Part shown: piece by piece, positions 14,569 through 22,773 of the stretch
Numbering within the stretch: the stretch's first letter is position 1
How the letters are laid out: each line of letters opens with the position of its first letter
Source of the DNA: a virus
Virus record (IMG/VR): IMGVR_UViG_3300008108_000158
Coordinates: 1 to 37,075 of that record
Reading direction: 5' to 3' (one strand)
DNA: 37,075 nt
Program-made: the position numbers and the translations under genes
The notes under the pieces: model-generated
Database searches by the model: none
The model's input: only the letters and a program-made list of their open reading frames with translations
What the model was told of the DNA's origin: nothing

Positions 14569-15826
14569 AGTAGTTATACATAATACATTCAAACCATTGT
14601 ACACAACAAACAAAAGATACATTTTGATTACCGGTGGAAGGGGTTCATTGAAATCAACAACAGTACATGATTTTGCAGTACGATTAACATATGAATCAGG
14701 TCATGGAATACTATTTACAAGGTACACAATGGCATCTGCTGAAAAATCAATTATACCTGAATTCAAAATCACATTGGAAAAATTAAATTGTTTAAATGAT
14801 TTCAATTTGACCAGAACAGGAGCAATAAATAAAAAGACAGGATCATTTATTCATTTTTCGGGAATCAAAACTTCATCTGGTGATCAAACTGCAAACCTGA
14901 AATCAATATCAGGAATTACATGTTGGATAAATGAAGAAGGTGAAGATTTCAGATCTGAAAAAATATTTGATGATATTGATAATTCAATCAGAACATCAGG
15001 GTTGCAAAACAGGGTAATATGGATTCAAAATCCAACCACAAAAGAACATTTCATTTATCAAAAATTCATAAAGGATTACAACAGAAAAATAAAGGTTCAA
15101 AATTATGATGTGACTGTATCAACACATCCAGATGTTGAACATATTCACACAACGTATAAATTGGCAGAAAATTTTGGATACCTTTCTTCATCATGGTTGA
15201 AAAAGGCAGAGCATTTCAGGCAAGTTGCAGAATCATCAGACAACAAATACAGATCAAATTATTATTACACATATATAGGTGGTTGGTATGAAAAGGCAGA
15301 TGGTGTTGTATTTCCAAATTGGGAAGAAGGTGAATTCAATGATAAAATTCCATTCTGTTATACATTAGATTGGGGTTATTCACCGGATCCTTTAGCACTT
15401 GGAAAAATTGCAGTAGATCAAAGGAACAAAATCATTTATGTAAAAGAATTGATATATGAAACTGAATTAAATGATGTATCAATTGCGCTTATTGAAGCAG
15501 GAGTTAAAAAAAATGAATTGATTGTCTGTGATACCAATGAACCACGAACCAGAAGTATATTGATACAAAAAGGTTTTAACATACAACAGGCAAATAAAAA
15601 CAGAATTGTGGATGATGTCAGGAATATAAATCAATACCAAATAATTGTTGATCCGGCATCAAACAATTTTAAAACAGAATTAAACAATTACATCTGGAAT
15701 GATAAAAAGGCATCAATTCCAATTGGTGAATATAATCATTTACTGGATGGTATGCGTTATGGATTCAACCGTTTGAATGCAAAACCAGTTTTTAGTAGAC
15801 AAATATTTGAAGATTTCACAATTTAA
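14561..15826 (+). CDS. terL: Terminase large subunit
   Basis: A 421-aa packaging motor. The ATPase part has a Walker A-like motif GGRGSLKST at residues 25-33, in which Leu replaces the usual Gly before Lys, and a Walker B CWINEEGED near 121-129. The nuclease part keeps the acidic residues expected of RNase H-fold terminases: Asp270 in LDWGYSPDP, Asp324 in VCDTNEPR and Asp396 in LLDGMRYGF. It packages DNA into the procapsid through the portal and cuts concatemers. The ATG at 14561 overlaps the small subunit stop and is preferred to an upstream TTG at 14546. Length is normal for the family. Confidence 0.95.
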   Translation: MNEVVIHNTFKPLYTTNKRYILITGGRGSLKSTTVHDFAVRLTYESGHGILFTRYTMASAEKSIIPEFKITLEKLNCLNDFNLTRTGAINKKTGSFIHFSGIKTSSGDQTANLKSISGITCWINEEGEDFRSEKIFDDIDNSIRTSGLQNRVIWIQNPTTKEHFIYQKFIKDYNRKIKVQNYDVTVSTHPDVEHIHTTYKLAENFGYLSSSWLKKAEHFRQVAESSDNKYRSNYYYTYIGGWYEKADGVVFPNWEEGEFNDKIPFCYTLDWGYSPDPLALGKIAVDQRNKIIYVKELIYETELNDVSIALIEAGVKKNELIVCDTNEPRTRSILIQKGFNIQQANKNRIVDDVRNINQYQIIVDPASNNFKTELNNYIWNDKKASIPIGEYNHLLDGMRYGFNRLNAKPVFSRQIFEDFTI

Positions 15827-15836
15827 AAACAAAACA

Positions 15837-16079
15837 ATGGCAAATCAATTTTTTCAAACACAGGTAAATTTTTCCAAATTAGCAAAGTATGTTGAAGAAA
15901 ACAAAGATAAACTTTACACAAATAAAGATGGTGAATCCTTTGTTTCTTTAAATGTATGGATCAATGAACAACCAGATCAATTTGGCAATCTTGGAAGTGT
16001 GCAGATAAACACACCAAAGGATCAAAAAAAGATTTACATTGGAAATTTTAAAGACAAAAAAGATAAAATACCATTCTAA
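15837..16079 (+). CDS. Small beta-rich protein of unknown function, 80 aa
   Basis: The ATG at 15837, after an A-rich leader and 10 bases past the terminase stop, is chosen over an upstream ATG at 15777 that would overlap terL by 50 bases. The 80-aa protein starts MANQFFQTQVNFSKLAKYVE and has KDGESFVSLNVWINEQPDQF, then VQINTPKDQKKIYIGNFKDK, suggesting a small beta fold. Proteins of this pattern recur in Bacteroidota phages, but the function is not known to me. Its stop overlaps the next start by one base. Confidence 0.6.
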   Translation: MANQFFQTQVNFSKLAKYVEENKDKLYTNKDGESFVSLNVWINEQPDQFGNLGSVQINTPKDQKKIYIGNFKDKKDKIPF

Positions 16080-16627
16080 TGGCAATACAGGATTTGGTTA
16101 ATAAATACACTGCAATTTTAAATGATCTTCCAAAAGAAAGGGAAAAGATTGCATTAACCATTGCAAATGAAGGTAAAGCACTTGCAGCATCCAGAATACA
16201 AAATGAAGGTATTAATTCTGATGGTCAGAAAATGCCATTGTACAGTAAAAAGGCATTGCCATTGAATTACTTTTCAAAATCAAACAATGCAGGTGCAGTT
16301 GAAAGATTTAAAAAGGATGTAAGCAAAGGCAAAACAATTTCTTCATATGAAAACTTCAGGAAATATCATGGAATGCCTGTGGACAAAAGAACCACAACAT
16401 TCACCGGTGATATGTGGAAGGATGTTATTGTTGAAATAACAAAACAAACAAGTGATACAACTGAAGTAACTATCAATGCCAGAAGTGCAGCAAACCAAAA
16501 GAAAATCAATGTAAATTCAAAGATTGCAAAAACAAATATATTGGCATTGTCTGATGAAGAAATTGAATTCATCAATGAATCACATAAAGAAATGATTGAA
16601 GCATTTTTAAAAAAATATGATAAATGA
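16079..16627 (+). CDS. Head-tail connector / virion morphogenesis-like protein, 182 aa
   Basis: The N-terminal 60 residues (helix IALTIANEGKALAASRIQNE followed by GINSDGQKMP) and a C-terminal strand-rich part with TFTGDMWKDVIVE resemble the phage virion morphogenesis/HK97 gp10-like families, which join head and tail. The order terminase, small protein, this gene, 154-aa gene fits a neck or tail completion module. The assignment is by motif style and position and is not certain. Confidence 0.55.
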   Translation: MAIQDLVNKYTAILNDLPKEREKIALTIANEGKALAASRIQNEGINSDGQKMPLYSKKALPLNYFSKSNNAGAVERFKKDVSKGKTISSYENFRKYHGMPVDKRTTTFTGDMWKDVIVEITKQTSDTTEVTINARSAANQKKINVNSKIAKTNILALSDEEIEFINESHKEMIEAFLKKYDK

Positions 16628-17088
16628 AAGATAAAATTAACCAGTTGAATGAATTCATTGAAGAAACTGGAATATTTTCCAGATGGGGAAATTTGTGTGT
16701 AAACAAAACTGATAAAGGGATGCCTTATGGTATCGGCACCATTTCAGATTGTGCAGGGAACATTTATGGATATGATGAAAATCAACAGTGTTCCGGATAC
16801 ATGTATATCAATAATATAACTTCAAAACAACCAACAATAAAATCAATTGAACTGGATGTTGAAATGCATATCAATATTTATACACCACATAAACAGATTG
16901 GTGAAACAAACAATTACTTTATCAAACCATTGGAATTGATGGGTAAATTGTCACGGAAAAAATATGTTTGCAAGTTTGTAAACCAGACATCAAACAAATA
17001 TTCATTTCAGGAAATTGCAACCATTGCAGTAAATTTAAGGGTATTTGTTCCATGTGATGACGTAATTTATAATGATCCGATATGTTGA
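16624..17088 (+). CDS. Probable tail completion or neck protein, 154 aa
   Basis: A 154-aa soluble protein starting MKDKINQLNEFIEETGIFSR. The N-terminal helix is followed by beta-rich sequence, with central SIELDVEMHINIYTP and a C-terminal strand region ending in NLRVFVPCDDVIYNDPIC. Size, fold style and position after the morphogenesis-like gene suit a tail terminator or completion protein, but no signature fixes it. It overlaps the preceding gene by 4 bases and the next by 7. Confidence 0.5.
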   Translation: MKDKINQLNEFIEETGIFSRWGNLCVNKTDKGMPYGIGTISDCAGNIYGYDENQQCSGYMYINNITSKQPTIKSIELDVEMHINIYTPHKQIGETNNYFIKPLELMGKLSRKKYVCKFVNQTSNKYSFQEIATIAVNLRVFVPCDDVIYNDPIC

Positions 17089-17354
17089 CAATAATATTTT
17101 ATTCTTCAGTTTTATCAATTTGTTATTCAATTTTGATCAGGAATGGTGAATTATTACAGGTATTTGCAAGGTATGTGAACATGTCAAATTACAATCCATT
17201 GATCAAAAAACTGTTACTTTGTCCACATTGTGTTGCAGGGCAAATTGCATTGTGGCAATGTGTATATGAAAATGATAATTACATTGCCATCCCTGTTACA
17301 ATCATATTTGTTTTTTACTTTATAACCATAATGCACAATGAAAAAAGGAATTGA
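17082..17354 (+). CDS. Two-helix membrane protein with CPHC motif, 90 aa
   Basis: Hydrophobic helices at residues 3-19 and 69-85 flank a loop with LLLCPHCVAGQIALW (45-58). The C-x-x-C with G-Q-x-x-x-W is a recurring motif in small membrane proteins of Bacteroidota phages and resembles DUF1360-type sequences, where the two Cys could form a disulfide or bind metal. The role is unknown. It is an odd place for a membrane protein, inside a head-tail gene block. It overlaps the next gene by 17 bases. Confidence 0.6.
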   Translation: MLTIIFYSSVLSICYSILIRNGELLQVFARYVNMSNYNPLIKKLLLCPHCVAGQIALWQCVYENDNYIAIPVTIIFVFYFITIMHNEKRN

Positions 17355-17847
17355 TTTTGATAAAAGGGTAATTCATGGCAAATCAGGAAAGATTTACAAA
17401 ATAATGCCTGAAGATATTAGTGTTGGAAGATGGGCAGAATTTGAAATCAGGGGTTGGACGTTGGCATACAATACAGATTTTGAAACACTTTATAAAATGT
17501 TTGAATCTGTTGAAGATCATATAATGAATGGTAAACACAATGCACAGGGTAATGCACACAATGCATTGAAAGAAATTCAGGAATTTAAAAATGGAATGGT
17601 AAATTATCAGTTAAATAAAAGATCAAAGATTGTTGAATTTGTTTCATTGTTCACCACAGAAAAGGATGAAGATGTTTCAATTCACACTGAAGAACAAATC
17701 AGGAAAAAATATGATGATTGGGGACATATTCCAGTTGCTGATTTTTTTTTGTTATGCGCAAATGTAATACCATCATTCAAAGACATATTAATAAATACAC
17801 TGCAAAACCAAAAAGAAAAGTTGCAGAGCGAAACGAACATGATATAA
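17338..17847 (+). CDS. Tail assembly chaperone-like protein (G-type, upstream of frameshift), 169 aa
   Basis: A 169-aa helical protein starting MKKGIDFDKRVIHGKSGKIY. Its final 30 residues (from ADFFLLCANVIPSFKD) are encoded over a second open frame. At 17742-17750 a run of nine T is placed exactly where the -1 frame opens (the -1 frame stop TGA is at 17739-17741). A -1 slip would swap this C-terminus for an 81-aa extension, making a protein of about 218 aa. This G/GT arrangement is known for tail assembly chaperones in long-tailed phages. Family identity is inferred from the frameshift layout, because the sequence itself is not recognised. The tape measure gene lies far away. Confidence 0.6.
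   Translation: MKKGIDFDKRVIHGKSGKIYKIMPEDISVGRWAEFEIRGWTLAYNTDFETLYKMFESVEDHIMNGKHNAQGNAHNALKEIQEFKNGMVNYQLNKRSKIVEFVSLFTTEKDEDVSIHTEEQIRKKYDDWGHIPVADFFLLCANVIPSFKDILINTLQNQKEKLQSETNMI
17742..17750 (+). promoter_or_regulatory. Probable -1 programmed frameshift site (T9 run)
   Basis: Nine T residues, read in the upstream frame as GAT TTT TTT TTG, allow tRNA-Phe to slip back by one base into the frame of 17754-17993. That frame is closed by TGA at 17739-17741, immediately before the run, and open for 84 codons after it. No strong downstream stem is obvious. A homopolymer sequencing error is the alternative. Confidence 0.6.
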
Positions 17848-17993
17848 AGGATACATATGAACAAATGTGTATCAGTGCAGTGAAATATTCCGGTTACAAT
17901 ATTGAATACATAAAAAGAATGCCTTTTTTTAAATTTTTAGATTTATTTGAAACCATTAAAAACATGGCAGAAAAACAACACAATAAAACATGA
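17754..17993 (+). CDS. -1 frame extension of the chaperone-like gene (T-type part), 79 aa if read alone
   Basis: This frame is open from the T9 run at 17742 and has an ATG at 17754, but a separate start here would overlap the 169-aa gene by 94 bases, unusual in this compact genome. It is more likely translated as a C-terminal extension by -1 frameshifting. The basic first part (NKYTAKPKRKVAERNEHD) is followed by a helical part with YNIEYIKRMPFFKFLDLFET that looks like genuine protein after the upstream frame has ended. In chaperone systems the long form binds the tape measure protein. Its stop overlaps the next ATG (ATGA). Confidence 0.6.
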   Translation: MRKCNTIIQRHINKYTAKPKRKVAERNEHDIKDTYEQMCISAVKYSGYNIEYIKRMPFFKFLDLFETIKNMAEKQHNKT

Positions 17994-18220
17994 AAAGGAA
18001 TATTTTCCAACGAATGAACCAATGCCAGATTTACCAACATATTTTTTTTGGATATGTGCAGGGAAGGATGGAAGCAGGTGATACAATTTCTGTTACATTG
18101 ATGGCATCTGAATTTTTAAAAAAATATCAGGTTGATGATATTGAAGAAAAAATATTACTGATAGGGTATTATAATTATTTTGATCGTTTTAAAGAATTCA
18201 TAAAAGAAGGAAGGAAATAA
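17990..18220 (+). CDS. Small protein of unknown function, 76 aa
   Basis: A 76-aa helical protein starting MKRNIFQRMNQCQIYQHIFF, with MEAGDTISVTLMASEFLKKY and an amphipathic C-terminal helix. It is coupled to the frameshift extension by a 4-base overlap and is the last gene before the portal promoter. It probably belongs to the tail or neck module by position. No domain recognised. Confidence 0.6.
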   Translation: MKRNIFQRMNQCQIYQHIFFGYVQGRMEAGDTISVTLMASEFLKKYQVDDIEEKILLIGYYNYFDRFKEFIKEGRK

Positions 18221-18256
18221 TCAAATGCAAAAAGCATTAAAAGCATCCATTAATTT

Positions 18257-18264
18257 TATATTTG
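18257..18264 (+). promoter_or_regulatory. Promoter -7 element (TATATTTG) before the portal gene
   Basis: TATATTTG matches the Bacteroidota -7 consensus and lies in the 60-base gap before the portal gene, 16 bases upstream of the ATG at 18281. The leader would be about 12 A-rich bases. No TTTG -33 element was found at the expected spacing. Confidence 0.5.
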
Positions 18265-18280
18265 TAAAAAAAAATATGCA

Positions 18281-20068
18281 ATGTCTGATAATTTACATAA
18301 ATTTTTGCAACAATCAATCAAAAGAAATAAACAAAATGATCTGTTGGAAAAGACAGTCAAAGATGCACAATACCAAAAAGCAATTTATACCGGTGAAGGG
18401 CAAAGATCAATTTTATTAAAATATCGTGAAAGGGAAACAGAAAATCAAAAAAATGATCGTGAAAGAATAACAATTTCCAGAACAAAACATATTGCACATC
18501 AGATTGAAAATGTTTTAAACCAATTGGATATAATGGATAAACCGGCAATATCGGTTATCCATGAAAATGATGAAGTGAAGGATGTTTTGGCAAAACATAT
18601 TTATGATAATAATTTAAATAATCTTGCATTCAAATTTGTAAAGTATTACAATATTGTTGATGCAAATACATTTTTAGTTTGTGGTTATAATCGTTTTGGT
18701 GATATTGAATTCACACCATTAACCAGTGATTCAGTTTATGATTTTTATATTGTAAATGACCGGATCAAATGGGTAATTTTTCAGGTTGAAAGAAAAGAAG
18801 GTCAAAAAACTGTTTATGATTATAAATTATATCATGAAAATGGAATTATTTCATACAACAATAAATTGGGAAGTGAACCAACTGAAGAAACATACGGTGA
18901 TTATTATGTGACCAATATAGAAACTCAAAGAATGTTTGCCTTTCGTTTGGGTTATCTTCATGATTCAGTTACAAATTTCAAAACTTGTGTTTCAATTTTG
19001 GATTGTGCCAGTGTTCTTTTCAAATCATTAATATGGCAGGGTTCAGATTTAGATATTGACATTGCAAAGCATGGAATCATAAAACAGTTTGCATATGCGC
19101 AAAGATGTAATTATGAATCCATTGATGATAAAAATGGAAGAATGTATTGTGAAAATGGCATGTTGTATGTCAATGGCATGTCAAACATTGAAAATGCAAA
19201 TTGTCCAAAATGCCATGGAACCGGTTTGATGATGCACACTTCCAATCAGGATGTGATAAAATTTCCAATGCCACATGAAGGTGAAACTGGGTTAAAATTA
19301 AATGAATTGACACACACAGTTTTTTTGCCGGATTCAATATTGGATGCAAAAAAACAATATATTGCTGAAATAAAAGATGAAATCATTAAAACAATATTCA
19401 ATGCATCCATTGTAACAAAAGATGAAATTGCTGCAACTGCAACAGAAAAGGTAATTGATCTTCAGGGTATATATGCAACATTAAACATTTTAGGCAAACA
19501 GGTATCTGAATGCTTCATCTGGATGGTTGAATGTATATCTGAATTGATGGAATATGAAAATGTTGAAGTGGTTCATGGTTACACATTGAATTTGAAATTG
19601 GAATCTGTTGAAACTTTGATGGAAAAAAGATCAAAGGCAATACAGGCAAATGCACCAATGGAAGTGATTAAATCAATTGATTTGGCAATTCTTCAGAAGC
19701 AACATATTGATACACCAAAATTCATCAACAGATATTCAATATGGGAAAAGTACAGACCATTTGCAGATAAATCAGATACTGTTGCACTTCAGATTTTATC
19801 TGGGTTATCACAGACAAATAAATACAAAATACTTTACAACTTTTTCGGGCAAATAAAACAGAACATAATTTCAAAATATGGTGATTCATTTTTTGATTAT
19901 ACAGATGATCAAAGGGATGCAATCATAAATGATGAAGTGGAAAAAATAAGGGTTGAAATTCAATCATCAGAACCATCCAGAATATCATTCAATGATACTT
20001 TTGATCAAAATATTGATGATCAAAATGATGATGAAGATGAAGATAATAATGATGATGTAAATGAATGA
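18281..20068 (+). CDS. Portal protein (SPP1 gp6-like) with a zinc-type cysteine insert
   Basis: A 595-aa protein with portal features: an N-terminal helical region with RERITISRTKHIAHQIENVL, a clip/wing region with HIYDNNLNNLAFKFVKYYN and AFRLGYLHDSVTN, and a long C-terminal helical region with an acidic tail rich in Asp and Asn. Portals form the dodecameric channel at one capsid vertex. It has an unusual cysteine set at C276, C290, C308 and C311, with CPKCHGTG like one DnaJ-type zinc knuckle, probably a zinc site. The gene has its own promoter and overlaps the minor head gene by 8 bases. Confidence 0.85.
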   Translation: MSDNLHKFLQQSIKRNKQNDLLEKTVKDAQYQKAIYTGEGQRSILLKYRERETENQKNDRERITISRTKHIAHQIENVLNQLDIMDKPAISVIHENDEVKDVLAKHIYDNNLNNLAFKFVKYYNIVDANTFLVCGYNRFGDIEFTPLTSDSVYDFYIVNDRIKWVIFQVERKEGQKTVYDYKLYHENGIISYNNKLGSEPTEETYGDYYVTNIETQRMFAFRLGYLHDSVTNFKTCVSILDCASVLFKSLIWQGSDLDIDIAKHGIIKQFAYAQRCNYESIDDKNGRMYCENGMLYVNGMSNIENANCPKCHGTGLMMHTSNQDVIKFPMPHEGETGLKLNELTHTVFLPDSILDAKKQYIAEIKDEIIKTIFNASIVTKDEIAATATEKVIDLQGIYATLNILGKQVSECFIWMVECISELMEYENVEVVHGYTLNLKLESVETLMEKRSKAIQANAPMEVIKSIDLAILQKQHIDTPKFINRYSIWEKYRPFADKSDTVALQILSGLSQTNKYKILYNFFGQIKQNIISKYGDSFFDYTDDQRDAIINDEVEKIRVEIQSSEPSRISFNDTFDQNIDDQNDDEDEDNNDDVNE

Positions 20069-20873
20069 TATTGATGAAATTCTGGAAAGGTTTTATAAAT
20101 TAACTGATAACAGATTGTCAGGAATTGAAAGTTATTTTTATAAAATCATATATAATTACTTTGTTGATAATTTAGAAACAAAGCAAAATGTTATAAAATT
20201 AACTAACAAAAACATTGATACTGTAACTAAATTGAACAGTATTGATGAAAAAATGAAGGAACCATTATCTGGTTTTGGTGAATTTATTTTGAAAAGTATA
20301 ATTTCATTGATCAATTTTACTGGATTATCAATGGAAAAATATGATGCAAGGGCAATCAGTGCATCACAATCTGTTCAAAAAAAGGTGGTTGATCATCTTG
20401 AAAAGAACATACAATTCAACAATAATCTGGAAGCAGTTTATGGTGAAATAAAACAGGATGCAATTTCTTTAATGTCAAAATATGAAGGTATATCATTATC
20501 TGAATTGCGTGAATATTTAAGGGATAAAATCACTGATAAAAGGATTGTGACAAAATATTACAACAGATGGACAGGTGATATTTATTCGCAATACCAAAGG
20601 GCAGCAGCCAATGAAATCAGAAAAGATTTGGGAATGAAATATGCCATGTATCAGGGTGGATTGATTGAAACTTCCAGACAGTTTTGTAAAGAAAGAAACA
20701 ATAAACTGTTTTCTGAAGAAGAAATATTATCATGGCAATTTCTGAATTGGGATGGGAAACCATCAACTGGATACAATCCATTGTATGATTGTGGTGGGTA
20801 TAATTGTCGGCACCGGTTGGATTGGGTATCTGAAGCATTTGCAAAATCATGGTTGAAACGAAATGGTGGATAA
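20061..20873 (+). CDS. Minor head protein (SPP1 gp7 / Mu F-like)
   Basis: A 270-aa protein with a helical N-terminus and the C-terminal Mu F-like motif region: RQFCKERNNKLFSEEEILSW, then NPLYDCGGYNCRHRLDWVS (near 240-258). These Cys and His residues (C-x4-C, R-H-R) are characteristic of the phage minor head domain found in proteins that bind the portal and help DNA ejection or packaging. Position directly after the portal gene, with an 8-base overlap, is typical of the family. Confidence 0.85.
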   Translation: MNDIDEILERFYKLTDNRLSGIESYFYKIIYNYFVDNLETKQNVIKLTNKNIDTVTKLNSIDEKMKEPLSGFGEFILKSIISLINFTGLSMEKYDARAISASQSVQKKVVDHLEKNIQFNNNLEAVYGEIKQDAISLMSKYEGISLSELREYLRDKITDKRIVTKYYNRWTGDIYSQYQRAAANEIRKDLGMKYAMYQGGLIETSRQFCKERNNKLFSEEEILSWQFLNWDGKPSTGYNPLYDCGGYNCRHRLDWVSEAFAKSWLKRNGG

Positions 20874-21052
20874 TGTATAAATTCTTTACAAAAACAGATG
20901 GTTTACAAATTGCCATAGATATGGCAATGGTTATGATGGTTGAAGATATGGATGATTGCAGAATTTTAATCACACCATATTTTGAAGTTGAAGTGATTGA
21001 AACATTTGATCAAATTTTTGATATTTCTGGTTTTAAAATTAACTTAAATTGA
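20873..21052 (+). CDS. Small protein of unknown function, 59 aa
   Basis: The ATG at 20873 overlaps the TAA of the minor head gene. The 59-aa protein starts MYKFFTKTDGLQIAIDMAMV and has an acidic second half with a possible strand-helix layout (ILITPYFEVEVIETFDQIFD). It is coupled on both sides by short overlaps, so it is made with the head or tail proteins. No family recognised. Confidence 0.55.
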   Translation: MYKFFTKTDGLQIAIDMAMVMMVEDMDDCRILITPYFEVEVIETFDQIFDISGFKINLN

Positions 21053-22773
21053 AGATTGAATTTTCAAATTTAAATACACAATATGCCACAGAATACAAAC
21101 TGAAAAAAGTGGTAAAAGAAGTTTTTATTTCTGAAGAAATTGAAACTGAAGTTGTGTATGAAAAGGATGATTTTAAATATTTAATTGAAGCATCATCAAT
21201 TGGTGATGATAAAGAAGTTGGAATGATTGGGATCCAATGCGGAAACAATACATTTATGAGGATGGCAGTGATGAAACACAATGAAGGATCATTTGATTTA
21301 AAAAAATGCATTGCCAAAAAGAAAATCAACTTCAATGGCAAATTAGATTGTTTAATTAATAACCAGATCAACATCTTTAATTATGAAGCAGATACAACAC
21401 AAACTGTTCAGGGTACAATTCAGCGACAAACATATACAAAAAGTGAATTGATTTATGTTGGTGAATATCAACAAGAAATTGAAGATATATATGATTTAAA
21501 CAAAATGTTGTCTTTCATTGGAACATATCCTGATTATTCCAGTGATGGTTATTCAATTGAAACCATTCAATTAACTGTTCTGCCTGAATTTAACTATGAA
21601 ACAGGTTTGGTAAACAATCAGATTCAGGAATATGGTGTTTATATTGGGCATAAGGTTGAAATCTTTGTTCAATATTCACGTTTATTTTCAAATATATCAC
21701 TTGGATCTTCATGGGTTCCAATTCAATCAGGTGGGTTTTATTACAAATTTGAAGTAAACACTGATTGGAAGGCACCGGAAATTTATATAATTGATCAATT
21801 GAATCAATTTGGTGAAAAACCAAAATATGGATCTGTTGCGTTTTTAAAAGGAAGATACAGTGTATTTTCCAACACCACCATTTCAAACACTGTTCTTTTA
21901 AATGATATTTTGATTGATATATTTTCCTGCACTGGATTCAATTTTATCAGTAATTTTTTTGGAATCAATCCGGATGGATCCAATTCAAACACACCAGAAT
22001 ATATCTTTGCTGAAGATTTTTCCCATAAAATTAAAATTGTACAATCATATGATATAATCAGGGAATCAGCATTGGAAGATTCATTTGGTATATCAGGTGA
22101 TATTGACACCAAAGAATTGTTATATGATTTGTGTACACTTTTCAATCTTGTAATTGTAACGTATTATGATACTTCAACCATCAGGATGGAACATATATCA
22201 TATTTTTCTTCAAAAGGTATCAATCTTTTGACAAAGGATTATGAAATTGGTGAAATTGAATTAAACAGGGAACAGGTTGATGCTGAAAATTTCACAATGG
22301 CAGCAATAACACCAACAGAAGGATTTTATAAAGTGGAAGTAAAATATACTAATATTGATCTTTATAAAGAACCAAATGAAAAAAATTACAGTACAAAACT
22401 GATAATCACAGATTTAACCGGCACCATAAATAATAAAGATTATGAAAAGGATGAATATAAACCATTGTTTTACTTACTTTCAACTGATGGATCAAATGTA
22501 ATTGGATTGAACACACCATTTTCAATGAAAAATTTATTTTCAACACTGCACCAATCAGGTAGATCAATGAAAAATGGTTTGGTAAATGGTGTTCAAACAA
22601 CCTTTGATTCTTTTTCAATTGGCATGAAAACATCAATTAAATTCAATTCTTCAGTGAAATCATGGGAATTGATTGATCCATACATGTCTATTTTGACCGA
22701 ATATGGAACATTTAGAATTGAAGATGTTGAAATTGATGATAAAAATATTATAACCTTAAATGTCAGCAAATGA
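21049..22773 (+). CDS. Tail-tip / baseplate-like protein, 574 aa, probable TTG start
   Basis: The frame starts best at TTG 21049, which overlaps the preceding TGA (TTGA), a variant of the ATGA coupling seen elsewhere; the first in-frame ATG is far inside. The protein is mostly beta, with WVPIQSGGFYYKFEVNTDW in the middle and a long region (about 330-470) with LYDLCTLFNLVIVTYYDTST and EIGEIELNREQVDAENF. The style resembles tail hub or distal tail proteins of Bacteroidota siphophages. No lysozyme or peptidase motif seen. The role is inferred from size, composition and position at the head of the tail-tip block. Confidence 0.55.
   Translation: MKIEFSNLNTQYATEYKLKKVVKEVFISEEIETEVVYEKDDFKYLIEASSIGDDKEVGMIGIQCGNNTFMRMAVMKHNEGSFDLKKCIAKKKINFNGKLDCLINNQINIFNYEADTTQTVQGTIQRQTYTKSELIYVGEYQQEIEDIYDLNKMLSFIGTYPDYSSDGYSIETIQLTVLPEFNYETGLVNNQIQEYGVYIGHKVEIFVQYSRLFSNISLGSSWVPIQSGGFYYKFEVNTDWKAPEIYIIDQLNQFGEKPKYGSVAFLKGRYSVFSNTTISNTVLLNDILIDIFSCTGFNFISNFFGINPDGSNSNTPEYIFAEDFSHKIKIVQSYDIIRESALEDSFGISGDIDTKELLYDLCTLFNLVIVTYYDTSTIRMEHISYFSSKGINLLTKDYEIGEIELNREQVDAENFTMAAITPTEGFYKVEVKYTNIDLYKEPNEKNYSTKLIITDLTGTINNKDYEKDEYKPLFYLLSTDGSNVIGLNTPFSMKNLFSTLHQSGRSMKNGLVNGVQTTFDSFSIGMKTSIKFNSSVKSWELIDPYMSILTEYGTFRIEDVEIDDKNIITLNVSK

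Noticed and set aside
18225-18419. 64-aa plus-strand frame before the portal gene
   Set aside because: It overlaps the portal gene start in another frame, crosses the promoter at 18257 and has no leader of its own.
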